A stretch of DNA of 64,000 nt from F23-D06 sp045600525 (GCA_045600525.1 JAZRYC010000010.1:1-64000); one strand, 5' to 3'; numbered from the stretch's first letter, positions 1 through 8,433 are shown. The notes: generated from the sequence alone by a model not told the origin. Numbers and translations: made by a program.

Positions 1-1
1 T

Positions 2-433
2 CACTATCAAAACTACTTAATCACCCATACCGAAGACGGCACCTTGGAAATCACCTCTACAGAGCTGCCCATCAACCTTTATTTTCATATAGACCGTTCC
101 GATATGCCGAAATCCCTGAAGGGCATTCCTTTCACGATGGAAGGGACCTTCACCAGTCTGTCACCCGAAGAATACCACCTACCTGATGACTCTGCCTGCA
201 GCACCTATCAAACCGCAGAAATACTAGAACCTGTGCAGGGCATCTTCGACCAAAAGTATCAATATTCCTGGCCCGACTACGCCTCCGACATCTGTTTGTC
301 CGCCGGCAAATTGAAATTCACCGTCTATAATGACGAATTTTCCGGCAACAGCGCCGTCGTCACCATCCTCAACAAAGAAAAGATCAGCGTGGAGATGTCG
401 GGAACAACACAAGTTTGGAGGCAAGACCGATAA
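2..433 (+). CDS. C-terminal part of an unidentified protein (5' end outside window)
   Basis: The reading frame is open from the first complete codon at position 2 to a TAA at 431-433, giving at least 143 residues. The TTG at 44 is an internal Leu codon more plausibly than a start, because the frame runs through it from the window edge. The visible part is acidic and Tyr/Ser-rich with alternating short hydrophobic stretches, as in an all-beta extracellular domain, but I recognise no family. It is followed after 43 bases by a lipoprotein gene with its own promoter-like element, so the two may or may not be co-transcribed. Function unknown. Confidence 0.6.
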   Translation, partial: HYQNYLITHTEDGTLEITSTELPINLYFHIDRSDMPKSLKGIPFTMEGTFTSLSPEEYHLPDDSACSTYQTAEILEPVQGIFDQKYQYSWPDYASDICLSAGKLKFTVYNDEFSGNSAVVTILNKEKISVEMSGTTQVWRQDR

Positions 434-444
434 CGAAAAAATTG

Positions 445-452
445 TATTTTTG
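445..452 (+). promoter_or_regulatory. Bacteroidota -7 element upstream of the 477 lipoprotein
   Basis: TATTTTTG matches the TAnnTTTG consensus used by the primary sigma factor of Bacteroidota and lies 25 bases before the ATG at 477. It supports that ATG rather than the upstream start at 330, which would overlap the preceding gene. Confidence 0.6.
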
Positions 453-476
453 CCGTCCTTACAAACATACATTATT

Positions 477-881
477 ATGTTCAAAAAAATAAAAGAGAAA
501 AGACAACAATGGATCCGCTTTCTGTTCGGTTCCTTCACGGCCACGGCCCTCATGTTTACCTTTCAGGCATGCTATGGAATGCCCCAACCATTTGACGAAT
601 ACGACAGCGCCATCCATGGAACCGTAGTCTCGGCCAAAACGGGAAAGCCCATTGCCGGCATCGTTGTCTCCTCTGATCAAAGCAATACGCTTTCCAAAAC
701 TGGTACAAACGGCAACTTCATACTTCCCGTTTACTCAGTAAGCGGCCAATACTCCGTCCACTTTTCCGACGAAGACGGCGAACTCAATGGTGCCTACCTC
801 AACATGGACACCACCCTTTCCTCGTCTGAGATTTTCGACGACCTACTCATCCAACTGAACGAACAAGTTGAAAACCGATAA
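477..881 (+). CDS. Radical-SAM-associated putative lipoprotein (carboxypeptidase-regulatory-like fold)
   Basis: A 134-residue lipoprotein. The N-terminus has a basic stretch, a hydrophobic segment (residues ~14-31) and a Cys followed by Tyr-Gly-Met-Pro, the arrangement typical of the Bacteroidales lipoprotein family known from rSAM/lipoprotein loci. After the Cys comes a beta-sandwich of the carboxypeptidase-regulatory type (GTVVSAKTGKPIAGIVVSS, with a TGTNGNF turn), as in transthyretin-like domains. The start at 477 is chosen over 330 because of the promoter element at 445 and because the earlier start overlaps the upstream gene. The partner radical SAM enzyme, if present, must lie upstream of the window; it is not in the visible sequence. 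The role of the family is unknown; a peptide or protein modification system has been proposed from co-occurrence. Confidence 0.65.
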   Translation: MFKKIKEKRQQWIRFLFGSFTATALMFTFQACYGMPQPFDEYDSAIHGTVVSAKTGKPIAGIVVSSDQSNTLSKTGTNGNFILPVYSVSGQYSVHFSDEDGELNGAYLNMDTTLSSSEIFDDLLIQLNEQVENR

Positions 882-888
882 AAATCTC

Positions 889-896
889 TATCTTTG
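889..896 (+). promoter_or_regulatory. -7 element of the small lipoprotein gene
   Basis: TATCTTTG, 50 bases before the ATG at 947, fits TAnnTTTG. Confidence 0.6.
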
Positions 897-946
897 CGTC
901 CTTGTTGTGCAAACAAACCTTTTATTAACCAAAAAATATTAAAACG

Positions 947-1165
947 ATGAAAAAAGTATTCTGTATCTGCGCTGCCGCCTTATTGATCGCAGCTCTTTCC
1001 ACTTCCTGCAACAAAAACTGCAAATGCACCACTTATTTTAATGGCAAAGCACAATCCACCACTGAAATTGAGAATCCCAATCCTGATGGTCACTGCTCTG
1101 ATATGAACACCGTTGTTGTGATCAATGGCAAGAAAAACGGTATTGAATGTAAAGGATCCCTTTAA
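947..1165 (+). CDS. Small Cys-rich lipoprotein
   Basis: A 72-residue protein with a lipoprotein signal peptide: KK, hydrophobic AAALLIAAL, then the lipobox S-T-S-C at Cys21. The mature part of about 50 residues contains further cysteines (two soon after the lipid-anchor Cys, plus one in a GHC and one in an ECKG context) and an NGK motif repeated twice, so it may be disulfide-stabilised in the periplasm or on the outer membrane. It has its own promoter element at 889 and a strong terminator at 1187, so it is a one-gene transcript. No family recognised; small lipoproteins of this shape are common and mostly uncharacterised in Bacteroidales. Confidence 0.7.
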   Translation: MKKVFCICAAALLIAALSTSCNKNCKCTTYFNGKAQSTTEIENPNPDGHCSDMNTVVVINGKKNGIECKGSL

Positions 1166-1186
1166 TATTCACCGAAACACCCTATA

Positions 1187-1213
1187 AGCCCCTCTTGCAG
1201 GGGCTTTTTTTTT
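1187..1213 (+). terminator. Intrinsic terminator after the small lipoprotein
   Basis: Perfect 7-bp stem AGCCCCT/AGGGGCT with a 5-base loop followed by eight or nine T residues. Confidence 0.9.
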
Positions 1214-1250
1214 GAAGAGTTTCCTGTAAGACCTATCGTCAAAAGTTTAC

Positions 1251-1258
1251 TATCTTTG
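1251..1258 (+). promoter_or_regulatory. -7 element of rimO-hydF
   Basis: TATCTTTG, 24 bases before the rimO ATG. Confidence 0.65.
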
Positions 1259-1281
1259 CATCCTCAAAATCGCAAACCACT

Positions 1282-2556
1282 ATGACCATCAACATCATCA
1301 CCCTGGGCTGTTCCAAAAACATCGTGGATTCGGAAGTCATTGCCGCCCAACTGCAGAAGAAAGGGCACCGTGTCTTCTTTGAAGGAAGTCTCAAAAGCGA
1401 CATCGTCATCCTAAATACCTGTAGTTTTATCGGCGACGCACGCGAAGAATCCGTAAACGAAATCCTCGGCCAACTTGAAAGAAAAAAGAGACATCAAGTC
1501 AAGAAAGTATATGTAGTAGGTTGTCTGGCCCAACGATGTAAAACGGAATTGGAGGAATCTCTTCCAGAACTGGACGGCATTTACACCTTTGCCGAACTTG
1601 GGGAAATGGTGGAATCCGAAGATTTCCAACTATTAGAGACCTCTGAACGCTTACTTTCCACCCCAAAGCACTATGCCTATTTGAAAATTTCCGAAGGGTG
1701 CGACCACCAGTGTTCCTACTGCGCCATCCCGGTGATTCGCGGCAAACAGATTTCCAAGCCTATTCCGCTTTTGGTTGAAGAAGCCCAGAAACTGGCCGAC
1801 CAGGGCGTGCGCGAACTCATGCTCATCGCTCAGGACCTCACCTATTACGGCATTGACCTTACCGGAAAGCGAGAGCTGGCCGCCCTTATGGAGGCATTGG
1901 CCCAAGTGAAAGGCATTGAATGGATACGTCTGCATTACGCATATCCCCTGAATTTTCCCTTTGAAATTCTCGAGGTAATGAAAAAGCATCCACAATACTG
2001 CCACTATCTCGATATTCCCATTCAGCATATCAACGACGAAATCCTAAAGGACATGCGGCGCGGAGGCAGCGCAGAATACATCTACAGCATGGTGGATCGA
2101 ATTCGGGAAGCTATTCCCGACATCGCCCTGCGCACCACGCTGATTTCAGGATATCCCACCGAAACTCGCGAGCAACACAAGGAATTAGTGGAATTTGTAA
2201 AACATACCCGTTTTGAACGCCTCGGCGTGTTCACCTACTCACAGGAAGAGGACACGCCCGCATACGAGCTGGGAGACCCCATTAAGAATTCTGAAAAAGG
2301 CAAACGCCAAAGCGAAATCATGCGCATCCAAGAACAGATTTCCCTTGAACTCAACTTAGGCAAAGTCGGCAAGACATTCAAAGTCATCATCGATGACGAA
2401 GACGAAGAATACTACATCGGCCGCACCGAATATGATTCTCCCGATGTGGATAACGGTGTCCTGATTTCCAAAAGTCAGCTGCTGACCATGGGCGAATTCT
2501 ACTCTGTCAAAATCACAGAGGCCTCTGCCTACGACCTTTTTGGAGAATTAGCCTAA
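1282..2556 (+). CDS. rimO: Ribosomal protein S12 methylthiotransferase RimO
   Basis: Methylthiolates an aspartate of ribosomal protein S12 (Asp89 in E. coli numbering) using SAM and two 4Fe-4S clusters in the cytoplasm. At 424 residues it has the family length. The N-terminal MTTase domain shows its three cluster ligands Cys10 (LGCSKNIVDSE), Cys47 (NTCSFI) and Cys81 (VGCLAQR). The radical SAM motif CxxxCxxC is at Cys140, Cys144 and Cys147 (SEGCDHQCSYCAIP). The last ~65 residues form the TRAM RNA-binding domain. The LGCSKNxVDSE signature and the AIPxIRG context separate RimO from MiaB. hydF follows after five bases, so both probably form one transcript from the promoter at 1251. Confidence 0.95.
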   Translation: MTINIITLGCSKNIVDSEVIAAQLQKKGHRVFFEGSLKSDIVILNTCSFIGDAREESVNEILGQLERKKRHQVKKVYVVGCLAQRCKTELEESLPELDGIYTFAELGEMVESEDFQLLETSERLLSTPKHYAYLKISEGCDHQCSYCAIPVIRGKQISKPIPLLVEEAQKLADQGVRELMLIAQDLTYYGIDLTGKRELAALMEALAQVKGIEWIRLHYAYPLNFPFEILEVMKKHPQYCHYLDIPIQHINDEILKDMRRGGSAEYIYSMVDRIREAIPDIALRTTLISGYPTETREQHKELVEFVKHTRFERLGVFTYSQEEDTPAYELGDPIKNSEKGKRQSEIMRIQEQISLELNLGKVGKTFKVIIDDEDEEYYIGRTEYDSPDVDNGVLISKSQLLTMGEFYSVKITEASAYDLFGELA

Positions 2557-2561
2557 ACACC

Positions 2562-3752
2562 ATGAAAGGAAGAGAAAGCAAACCGCACATCGGTATCTTC
2601 GGGCGACGAAACAACGGGAAAAGCTCGCTCATCAACGCCATCACTGGACAGGAAACGGCCATTGTGGACGCACTGGCGGGAACCACCACGGACCCTGTAA
2701 AAAAATCCATAGAGATTTTCGGCATCGGTCCTGCCATCCTGATAGACACCGCCGGCATAGACGACGAAGGAACAATTGGACAAAAACGCATCCAAAAGAC
2801 CTTGGACACACTGAAAGTCATCGACTTTGCCATCCTCGTCATCACTGATCACGAGTTCGGCGAGCCCGAACAACTGCTCCTCGGCCAATTCAACCAACTG
2901 GAGATACCCTATCTCATCGTCAATAACAAAGCCGACATACCCTGCACAAAACCAATCGTTGAGGGACTCAACGCTCCCACATGGGAAGTAAGTGCCTCCA
3001 CCGGCCAAGGCATCCCGGAAATGCTTTCCGAATTGGTACGCCTAATGCCACCATCCGCATACATTTCCCATTCGCTCTTAGGAGGTATCATTCAGGAAAA
3101 CGACACCGTAGTATTAGTCACCCCCATCGACCAGGAAGCTCCCGAAGGCAGGCTCATACTCCCACAAGTGCAACTCATCCGCGACATTTTAGATAATAAC
3201 GCCATTGCCGTAGTACTCAAAGAAGACAAAGTCGGTGAATGGCTTCATAAGAACCCCATTCCCCGTCTAGTGGTCACCGACAGTCAAATGTTCGGACGAG
3301 TGGCTCAAGAGGTTCCTGAAGAGATCCCCCTTACTGGATTCAGCATCGTATTGGCACACCACAAAGGCGATTTCGAACACTATCTCCAAGGCACACCGCA
3401 TATAGACCAGCTACAGGATGGCGACCGCATTCTTATGTTGGAATCCTGCACGCACCTGACCTCCTGCGAGGACATCGGCCGCGGGAAACTGCCCCGCTGG
3501 ATTCAGCAGCACACCGGTAAAGCACTACACTTTGACTTTGTAGCTGGCCTCAATGAAATCCCTGATATTACGAAATACGCCATGGTCATCCAGTGTGGAG
3601 GCTGCATGATCACCCGCCGGCAAATCCTAAACCGACTGAGACCGGCCATAGAAAGTGGTATTCCCGTCTCTAACTACGGCATGGTCATTGCCTATCTCCA
3701 TGGTATTTTCAACAGGGCCGTAAAGCCTTTTCTAGAGCACACCCTTGCTTAG
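2562..3752 (+). CDS. hydF: [FeFe]-hydrogenase maturation GTPase HydF
   Basis: Scaffold on which the 2Fe subcluster of [FeFe]-hydrogenase is assembled with HydE and HydG before transfer to HydA. The 396-residue protein has an N-terminal small GTPase domain (G1 GRRNNGKSS at residues 14-22, G3 DTAG near 62, G4 NNKAD near 121), a dimerisation domain and a C-terminal cluster domain with C296-x-H298 and C345-x-x-C348. Many HydF proteins carry His immediately before the CxxC; here it is Gln344. It sits five bases behind rimO; hydE, hydG and the hydrogenase itself are not in the window. Its presence indicates hydrogen metabolism. Confidence 0.93.
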   Translation: MKGRESKPHIGIFGRRNNGKSSLINAITGQETAIVDALAGTTTDPVKKSIEIFGIGPAILIDTAGIDDEGTIGQKRIQKTLDTLKVIDFAILVITDHEFGEPEQLLLGQFNQLEIPYLIVNNKADIPCTKPIVEGLNAPTWEVSASTGQGIPEMLSELVRLMPPSAYISHSLLGGIIQENDTVVLVTPIDQEAPEGRLILPQVQLIRDILDNNAIAVVLKEDKVGEWLHKNPIPRLVVTDSQMFGRVAQEVPEEIPLTGFSIVLAHHKGDFEHYLQGTPHIDQLQDGDRILMLESCTHLTSCEDIGRGKLPRWIQQHTGKALHFDFVAGLNEIPDITKYAMVIQCGGCMITRRQILNRLRPAIESGIPVSNYGMVIAYLHGIFNRAVKPFLEHTLA

Positions 3753-3800
3753 ATTTTATCGCTCAATCTTTTGTGAATATGTCTTTAATACGGCAATAAA

Positions 3801-6800
3801 TTAAAAGTCCGTTCCAATGGAGAAGAGAAACATTCCTTTCTTATTGGAAATTTTAAGATCTTCAACACCCCAAGCATAGTCAAAGCGAAGAAAATAACCA
3901 AACAGAGAGCAACGCAGACCGAGTCCGAAACCTCCCACGAAGGGATCCACCTGCCGCTTCACCATCACCGAAATCGGTCCTGAAATAATATACCGCGTAT
4001 AAAGGCAATTATCCTCCGAATAGGGCGTTAGACCCGTCCACGCCGTGCCTATATCGCCAAAGACATTCAATTGCAGGGAATTCAACAGTTCAAAGGAAAG
4101 ATTGTGACCAGCAATCAATTGGACGAATGGAACGCGAAGTTCCGCGCTAAGTAGGGCAAAGGAAGTACCATTGCGAATATTCTGTTTGAAGCCGCGCATA
4201 TTGGTGGCCAAAGTCTGGTAGGCATAATTCTTCTGTTGATCCACCCATATATCACTGTCGAACTTAGCATTGATCCAATTATCCACTCCACCGAGGAAAT
4301 AAACCAATCGCGCAGAACCAACATTCATGGACGCAGCACCTCGAACGGCAAAAGTCATATTTCTATACAACCTAAAGGAATGCCTCACATCTATTCCCGC
4401 AACAAAGAGATTCTGCGTCTCCCTTTCCGCGCGTTGCTCATATTCTCCAAAGATCTTCAATTTTGTACCACGCCATAAATTGGTATAAAGTTCCTTGGAA
4501 GAGTCAAACACATATTCTAACTTAACACCCGCCCATAAATGGCGCGTTTCAGGTTCCTGTAGAGACTGATCGCTCAAAGCGGCCACTACATTCGCCTCAT
4601 ACCTTCCCTTGAAAGTGAGGCGCAGACTACTACATTTGTCAAAGGGATATTTCAAAATATAGAACACACTGTTCGAACGCTGCTTGTAAACGCGATCGCT
4701 TATGGAAGAACTAATGGATTGTCTATAGAGGACAATCTGGCGATCTAACCTGCGGGCAAGATTTTCATAACTGAGCATAAACTCATAGCTACCCAAATCC
4801 AACCCAATTCTAAATCCGCCCGTAACCCTGTAATCCTCAAAGAGATCATTGATTCCCAGCATAAACAGGGCATTGAAGCCAGTATTCAAATAAATCGGTG
4901 AAGTACCTCCTTCAAATTGCTGATACGAGGTATTTAGAAAACTAAAATCTGCCTGTGTGATAACCTTATTTATTGAATATTGTACACGATAACCTCGGCC
5001 AACCGGAATAACCAATTGATTGCTGTCTTCCTGCATCTGGAGCGTATCTGACAGCGTATCCTTCCTTTGAAAGGAAAAATCTTCGCGCATTTGTCTTTCC
5101 AGCAAAATACTCTTATGGAAAGGAGAAGAGACTGGCGTTTTCCTGACATCCAGACGCAAAGGCGACTGGAAAACACGTTTCACATTCTGTTTTTGGAAAA
5201 TATCCGCCATCATCTGGCGAGCAGGATCGTAAGCATGTTCAAGAATCTGGAAACTGCCATCAGTCAAAGGACTGAACTGCGCATAATAGGCATAATGTAT
5301 TGCTGTGTCAATCCTACTGATGGTGCTGTCAAAGTGTGCCTCATAACGGTTTAGCACCCCATCCCTATCGCTAAGGAAGACCACTTGCCGGTCACCCACC
5401 CTCTGGGCGGCATATTCATCGGCATATGGTGTCTGCGACACGCGAAGCAACGAACTGTCCTTTTTTGCATACGAATATAGAAAAAGATCGTATGAAGATT
5501 GTGCGTCAGCTTCCCGAAAATCATCTTTCAATAAAATGGAATCCTTTGAACGATTAGAAGAAAATACAATTTGTCGTTGATGATCTATGAAAACTGGAGC
5601 ATAATCATCGTAAAAGTCATTTGTGATATTTTGAAAGGAGCGTGAAAGAAAGCTATAGATAAATATGTCGGATTGTCCATTCTTAAAACCAGAGAAAAGC
5701 ATCATCTTACCGTCATCGGAATAATGCCATGAGGTAATCTTCTCAACATCCACCAAAAAACGTTTCCCCCATTTTCGTTCCGACACATTATAGGGATAAT
5801 AATAGCAATGCCCCTTGTCCTCAATCGTCATGCCGAGAATGGAATCCTGAGGATGCCAAGCGAGCAGAGGAAATGAGAAGTCCGGATTATCCTCTGTTTT
5901 CTGATATCGGCGAAAAATGCAACGAGGCTTGTCTTGGTCGCCCGAAGAAAGCCAGACCTTAATTTGTCCGGCCTCATTTGTAACAAACGCATATGCGCCG
6001 TCATGGGAAAAGCACAATTGGCCATAGTCGCGTTTCTCCCGCGGACGTTCAATCAATTCTTCTCCTTGGGGCTTATCTTTCTGCGTATCTTGATAATACA
6101 TCACGCAGTAATACTTATACCAATTGAGCATCAGCATTCTATAGGGTGTCCCCGTTCCATAATAAAAACCCTTTTTAAGGCTCTTCGTTTGCCGAGTGGC
6201 GTATAGGATACGGGCAATGGTCTGGCGACCATAAGTATCAACCACATACTTCCAAAACGAATGTCCGGCATAGGTCGCATCACGAGGGGACAATTCCTCT
6301 AATTCCACATAACGTTGAGATAGAATTCCATCCTTCACGTAAGCATCTAATTCACTATTCCAAGATTCGCCGACATAGGATGCCAAACCGCTGTAATACC
6401 AGCTCGGGATATTCATCAGATACTCGTATGCCATATTCTTCCCGACGGAGGCGCCCTGCACCATCCAATGCGCATATATATTCATGATGCCGCTACGGAG
6501 CATTCGATCTAAATGGGCATGGTTCCCGTCAAAATAGAGGTATATCTTCGTACCATATATATTAGTAACACCGCCTTGGTTGTAAAAGTCATCATCGTCA
6601 TACGCAAAATTGGATTCGCGAAAATCAGCCTGGGTATTATAAACAATGATTTGGATCTTCTTCTTCGATGAATATTGTAGTAATTGCTCTATTTCCGCAA
6701 TAACCTGTGGCGTTTTATAATAGACATATTGGGCCAAGTCGCGCCCCGTCGGATAATAATAGACATCATATTGGTTGGCACGCATAAACTGCCAATTGAA

Positions 6801-6953
6801 ATGCTGATGCTGCACTCTGTTCTTTCCAAAACTAATTTGTGAACCGTTATAGAACTGCGCCTTCAAAGAGAAAGGAGTGAGTCCGCACAGCAGAAAAGCG
6901 AGCAGACAAGATAGAGTTAGAAGATGGGCAAATCGTCTATTCACGGGATTCAA
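3801..6953 (-). CDS. Large outer-membrane protein: degenerate peptidase-MA-like domain, PD40 propeller, C-terminal beta-barrel
   Basis: A 1,050-residue exported protein (signal peptide with LLAFLLCGLTPFSLKA then Gln). Residues ~35-290 resemble the peptidase-MA/gluzincin fold seen in Bacteroidota TolB-like proteins (IPSWYYSGLASYVGE matches the 'P-W-F-x-E-G-L-A-E-Y' helix), but the position expected for HExxH reads AHWMVQ, so the zinc site is lost. Residues ~300-600 carry WD40/PD40-like repeats (FSHDGAYAFVTNE; WHYSDDGKMMLFSG; FSSNR; FLSDRDG). The last ~400 residues are amphipathic strands ending in Phe, as in a surface-antigen-type barrel. The -7 element at 6965 drives it, divergent from rpsP. 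Exact role unknown; a surface scaffold is an inference. Confidence 0.75.
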   Translation of the reverse strand: MNPVNRRFAHLLTLSCLLAFLLCGLTPFSLKAQFYNGSQISFGKNRVQHQHFNWQFMRANQYDVYYYPTGRDLAQYVYYKTPQVIAEIEQLLQYSSKKKIQIIVYNTQADFRESNFAYDDDDFYNQGGVTNIYGTKIYLYFDGNHAHLDRMLRSGIMNIYAHWMVQGASVGKNMAYEYLMNIPSWYYSGLASYVGESWNSELDAYVKDGILSQRYVELEELSPRDATYAGHSFWKYVVDTYGRQTIARILYATRQTKSLKKGFYYGTGTPYRMLMLNWYKYYCVMYYQDTQKDKPQGEELIERPREKRDYGQLCFSHDGAYAFVTNEAGQIKVWLSSGDQDKPRCIFRRYQKTEDNPDFSFPLLAWHPQDSILGMTIEDKGHCYYYPYNVSERKWGKRFLVDVEKITSWHYSDDGKMMLFSGFKNGQSDIFIYSFLSRSFQNITNDFYDDYAPVFIDHQRQIVFSSNRSKDSILLKDDFREADAQSSYDLFLYSYAKKDSSLLRVSQTPYADEYAAQRVGDRQVVFLSDRDGVLNRYEAHFDSTISRIDTAIHYAYYAQFSPLTDGSFQILEHAYDPARQMMADIFQKQNVKRVFQSPLRLDVRKTPVSSPFHKSILLERQMREDFSFQRKDTLSDTLQMQEDSNQLVIPVGRGYRVQYSINKVITQADFSFLNTSYQQFEGGTSPIYLNTGFNALFMLGINDLFEDYRVTGGFRIGLDLGSYEFMLSYENLARRLDRQIVLYRQSISSSISDRVYKQRSNSVFYILKYPFDKCSSLRLTFKGRYEANVVAALSDQSLQEPETRHLWAGVKLEYVFDSSKELYTNLWRGTKLKIFGEYEQRAERETQNLFVAGIDVRHSFRLYRNMTFAVRGAASMNVGSARLVYFLGGVDNWINAKFDSDIWVDQQKNYAYQTLATNMRGFKQNIRNGTSFALLSAELRVPFVQLIAGHNLSFELLNSLQLNVFGDIGTAWTGLTPYSEDNCLYTRYIISGPISVMVKRQVDPFVGGFGLGLRCSLFGYFLRFDYAWGVEDLKISNKKGMFLFSIGTDF

Positions 6954-6964
6954 TATTAGGGTGG

Positions 6965-6972
6965 CAAAAATA
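6965..6972 (-). promoter_or_regulatory. -7 element (minus) of the 3801-6953 gene
   Basis: Reverse complement reads TATTTTTG, 12 bases before the start codon at 6953; no other candidate is closer. Confidence 0.5.
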
Positions 6973-7007
6973 ATAATTTTGAAGGATGTGACATATTATT
7001 TTTTTTG

Positions 7008-7015
7008 TATTTTTG
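7008..7015 (+). promoter_or_regulatory. -7 element of rpsP-rimM
   Basis: TATTTTTG followed by a ~90-base leader before the rpsP ATG at 7106. Confidence 0.65.
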
Positions 7016-7043
7016 CCGCCCCTAAAAAGGCCCCTCGGAAAAC

Positions 7044-7072
7044 TTCCCCAAAAGGGTTTCCAATAAGGGGAA
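7044..7072 (+). promoter_or_regulatory. Possible folded leader of rpsP
   Basis: TTCCCC (7044-7049) can pair with GGGGAA (7067-7072); a competing short hairpin CCC-AAAA-GGG uses part of the same left arm (7047-7056). The two cannot coexist. This could be chance in a G/C-clustered leader; no ligand or protein partner is inferred. Confidence 0.3.
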
Positions 7073-7105
7073 TAAAAACAATAACTAACAACAAACCAAA
7101 ATTTT

Positions 7106-7672
7106 ATGGCAACAAGAATCAGATTACAAAGAAGAGGTAAAAAGAATCAGCCTTTTTATCACGTTGTAATTGCGGATGGTCGTGCACCACGTGACGGACG
7201 TTTTATCGAAGATCTTGGTACTTACAATCCACTGACCAATCCTGCAACATTGAACATCAATTTCGACCGTGCTCTGTATTGGTTAGAGGCAGGTGCTGCT
7301 CCTTCTGATACGGCTCGTGCGATTCTCAAACGCGAAGGCGTTTATTTGATGAAACACCTCAAAGGTGGTATCGCCAAGGGTGCTCTCACCGAAGCTCAGG
7401 CTCAACAGAAATTCGAAGCTTGGAAACAGGAAAAGAACAGCAAACTCGGCAACGTAGTTCGCGAAGAAGCTGAAAAAGCCCGCAACATCAAGAAGGAACG
7501 TTTGGCTGCTGAAACAAAAGTAAAAGAAGCCATGTCCGCTAAAATCGCTGCAAAGGCTGCTGAAATCGCCGCTGCTGCTGCAAAGGCTGCTGAAGAAGCT
7601 GCCGAAGCCGCTGCTGCTGAAGTTGAAGCAACAGAAGCTCCCGCTGCAGAAGAAGCTCCTGCTGAAGCATAA
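7106..7672 (+). CDS. rpsP: 30S ribosomal protein S16, long Bacteroidota form
   Basis: The first ~85 residues are typical S16 (ATRIRLQRRGKKNQPFYHVV, DGRFIEDLGTYNP, LKREGVYLMKH). S16 helps assemble the 5' domain of 16S rRNA. The protein continues to 188 residues with a Lys/Glu-rich helix and a very biased Ala/Glu tail (residues ~145-188), roughly twice the E. coli length; such extensions are known in Bacteroidota. Its TAA overlaps the ATG of rimM by one base (TAATG), implying translational coupling. Promoter at 7008. Confidence 0.96.
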   Translation: MATRIRLQRRGKKNQPFYHVVIADGRAPRDGRFIEDLGTYNPLTNPATLNINFDRALYWLEAGAAPSDTARAILKREGVYLMKHLKGGIAKGALTEAQAQQKFEAWKQEKNSKLGNVVREEAEKARNIKKERLAAETKVKEAMSAKIAAKAAEIAAAAAKAAEEAAEAAAAEVEATEAPAAEEAPAEA

Positions 7673-8193
7673 TGAAAGACGAATACTTCTATTTAGGCAC
7701 ACTGACCCGTCCTTTCGGATTGAAAGGGGATCTGTGTGCCTTTTTTGATACCGACAACCCTGAAAACTACACCAACCTCCCCGCCGTCTTCCTGGATCTG
7801 GATGGCGAGAAGATACCCTATACCATTGAACACATCGCCTACCGAGGCAATAACCAATTCATCATTAAGTTTGACGGCGTGGGGCCCGATGAATGTCGCG
7901 ACTTCGTCCAAGTTGAGCTATACCTCCCCCTCAGCGAACTTCCCACCCTACCAGGCAATCGATTTTATTTCCATGAAGTCATCGGTTTCAAGGTTATTGA
8001 CCAAGCCAAAGGGGAAATTGGAATCTGCCAGGACTTTCTGGAAGTCAGCAACAACCCCATCATGCAGATTGACCACGACGGAAGGGAAATCCTCATTCCC
8101 GCATCTCAAAACTTCGTCACCAAAGTGGATCGTGAAAACCACGTCCTTGAAATCAACGCACCAGAAGGGCTTATTGACGTCTATTTAGCCTGA
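7672..8193 (+). CDS. rimM: Ribosome maturation factor RimM
   Basis: A 173-residue protein with the N-terminal RimM barrel (YLGTLTRPFGLKGDL, the family signature) and the C-terminal PRC-barrel (FYFHEVIGFKV, ILIPASQNFVTKVD, GLIDVY). It binds the 30S subunit, including S19, during maturation of the 3' domain of 16S rRNA. It overlaps rpsP by one base, the usual rpsP-rimM pairing; trmD and rplS, which often follow in other bacteria, are absent here, the next gene being recA. Confidence 0.95.
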   Translation: MKDEYFYLGTLTRPFGLKGDLCAFFDTDNPENYTNLPAVFLDLDGEKIPYTIEHIAYRGNNQFIIKFDGVGPDECRDFVQVELYLPLSELPTLPGNRFYFHEVIGFKVIDQAKGEIGICQDFLEVSNNPIMQIDHDGREILIPASQNFVTKVDRENHVLEINAPEGLIDVYLA

Positions 8194-8354
8194 CCTTTCC
8201 TTTTAAAACTTTTCTTAAGGAATCATTATTTCTCCGAAAATCAATGCGTTAATTTAACATTCAATCGTTAAAAATCTCTTTATGGACTTCTAATTCATTG
8301 AATGCCAGGAATTGTTTTTTTTATAAAAAGGTCACTGTTGGATTCTTGTTATTG

Positions 8355-8362
8355 TATCTTTG
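8355..8362 (+). promoter_or_regulatory. Distal -7 element of recA
   Basis: TATCTTTG followed by GC, 72 bases before the recA ATG. One of two tandem matches to TAnnTTTG. Confidence 0.6.
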
Positions 8363-8392
8363 CGGAAAACAAAATCATAAACAAAAAAAGCG

Positions 8393-8400
8393 TATTTTTG
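8393..8400 (+). promoter_or_regulatory. Proximal -7 element of recA
   Basis: TATTTTTG followed by CGC, 38 bases downstream of the distal element and 33 bases before the recA ATG. Confidence 0.6.
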
Positions 8401-8433
8401 CGCTCATTTCAAAACTAAAAAACAAAACATCTT

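Noticed and set aside
5067..5354. Plus-strand open frames inside 3801-6953
   Set aside because: Shadows of the minus-strand outer-membrane protein gene with no independent signals.
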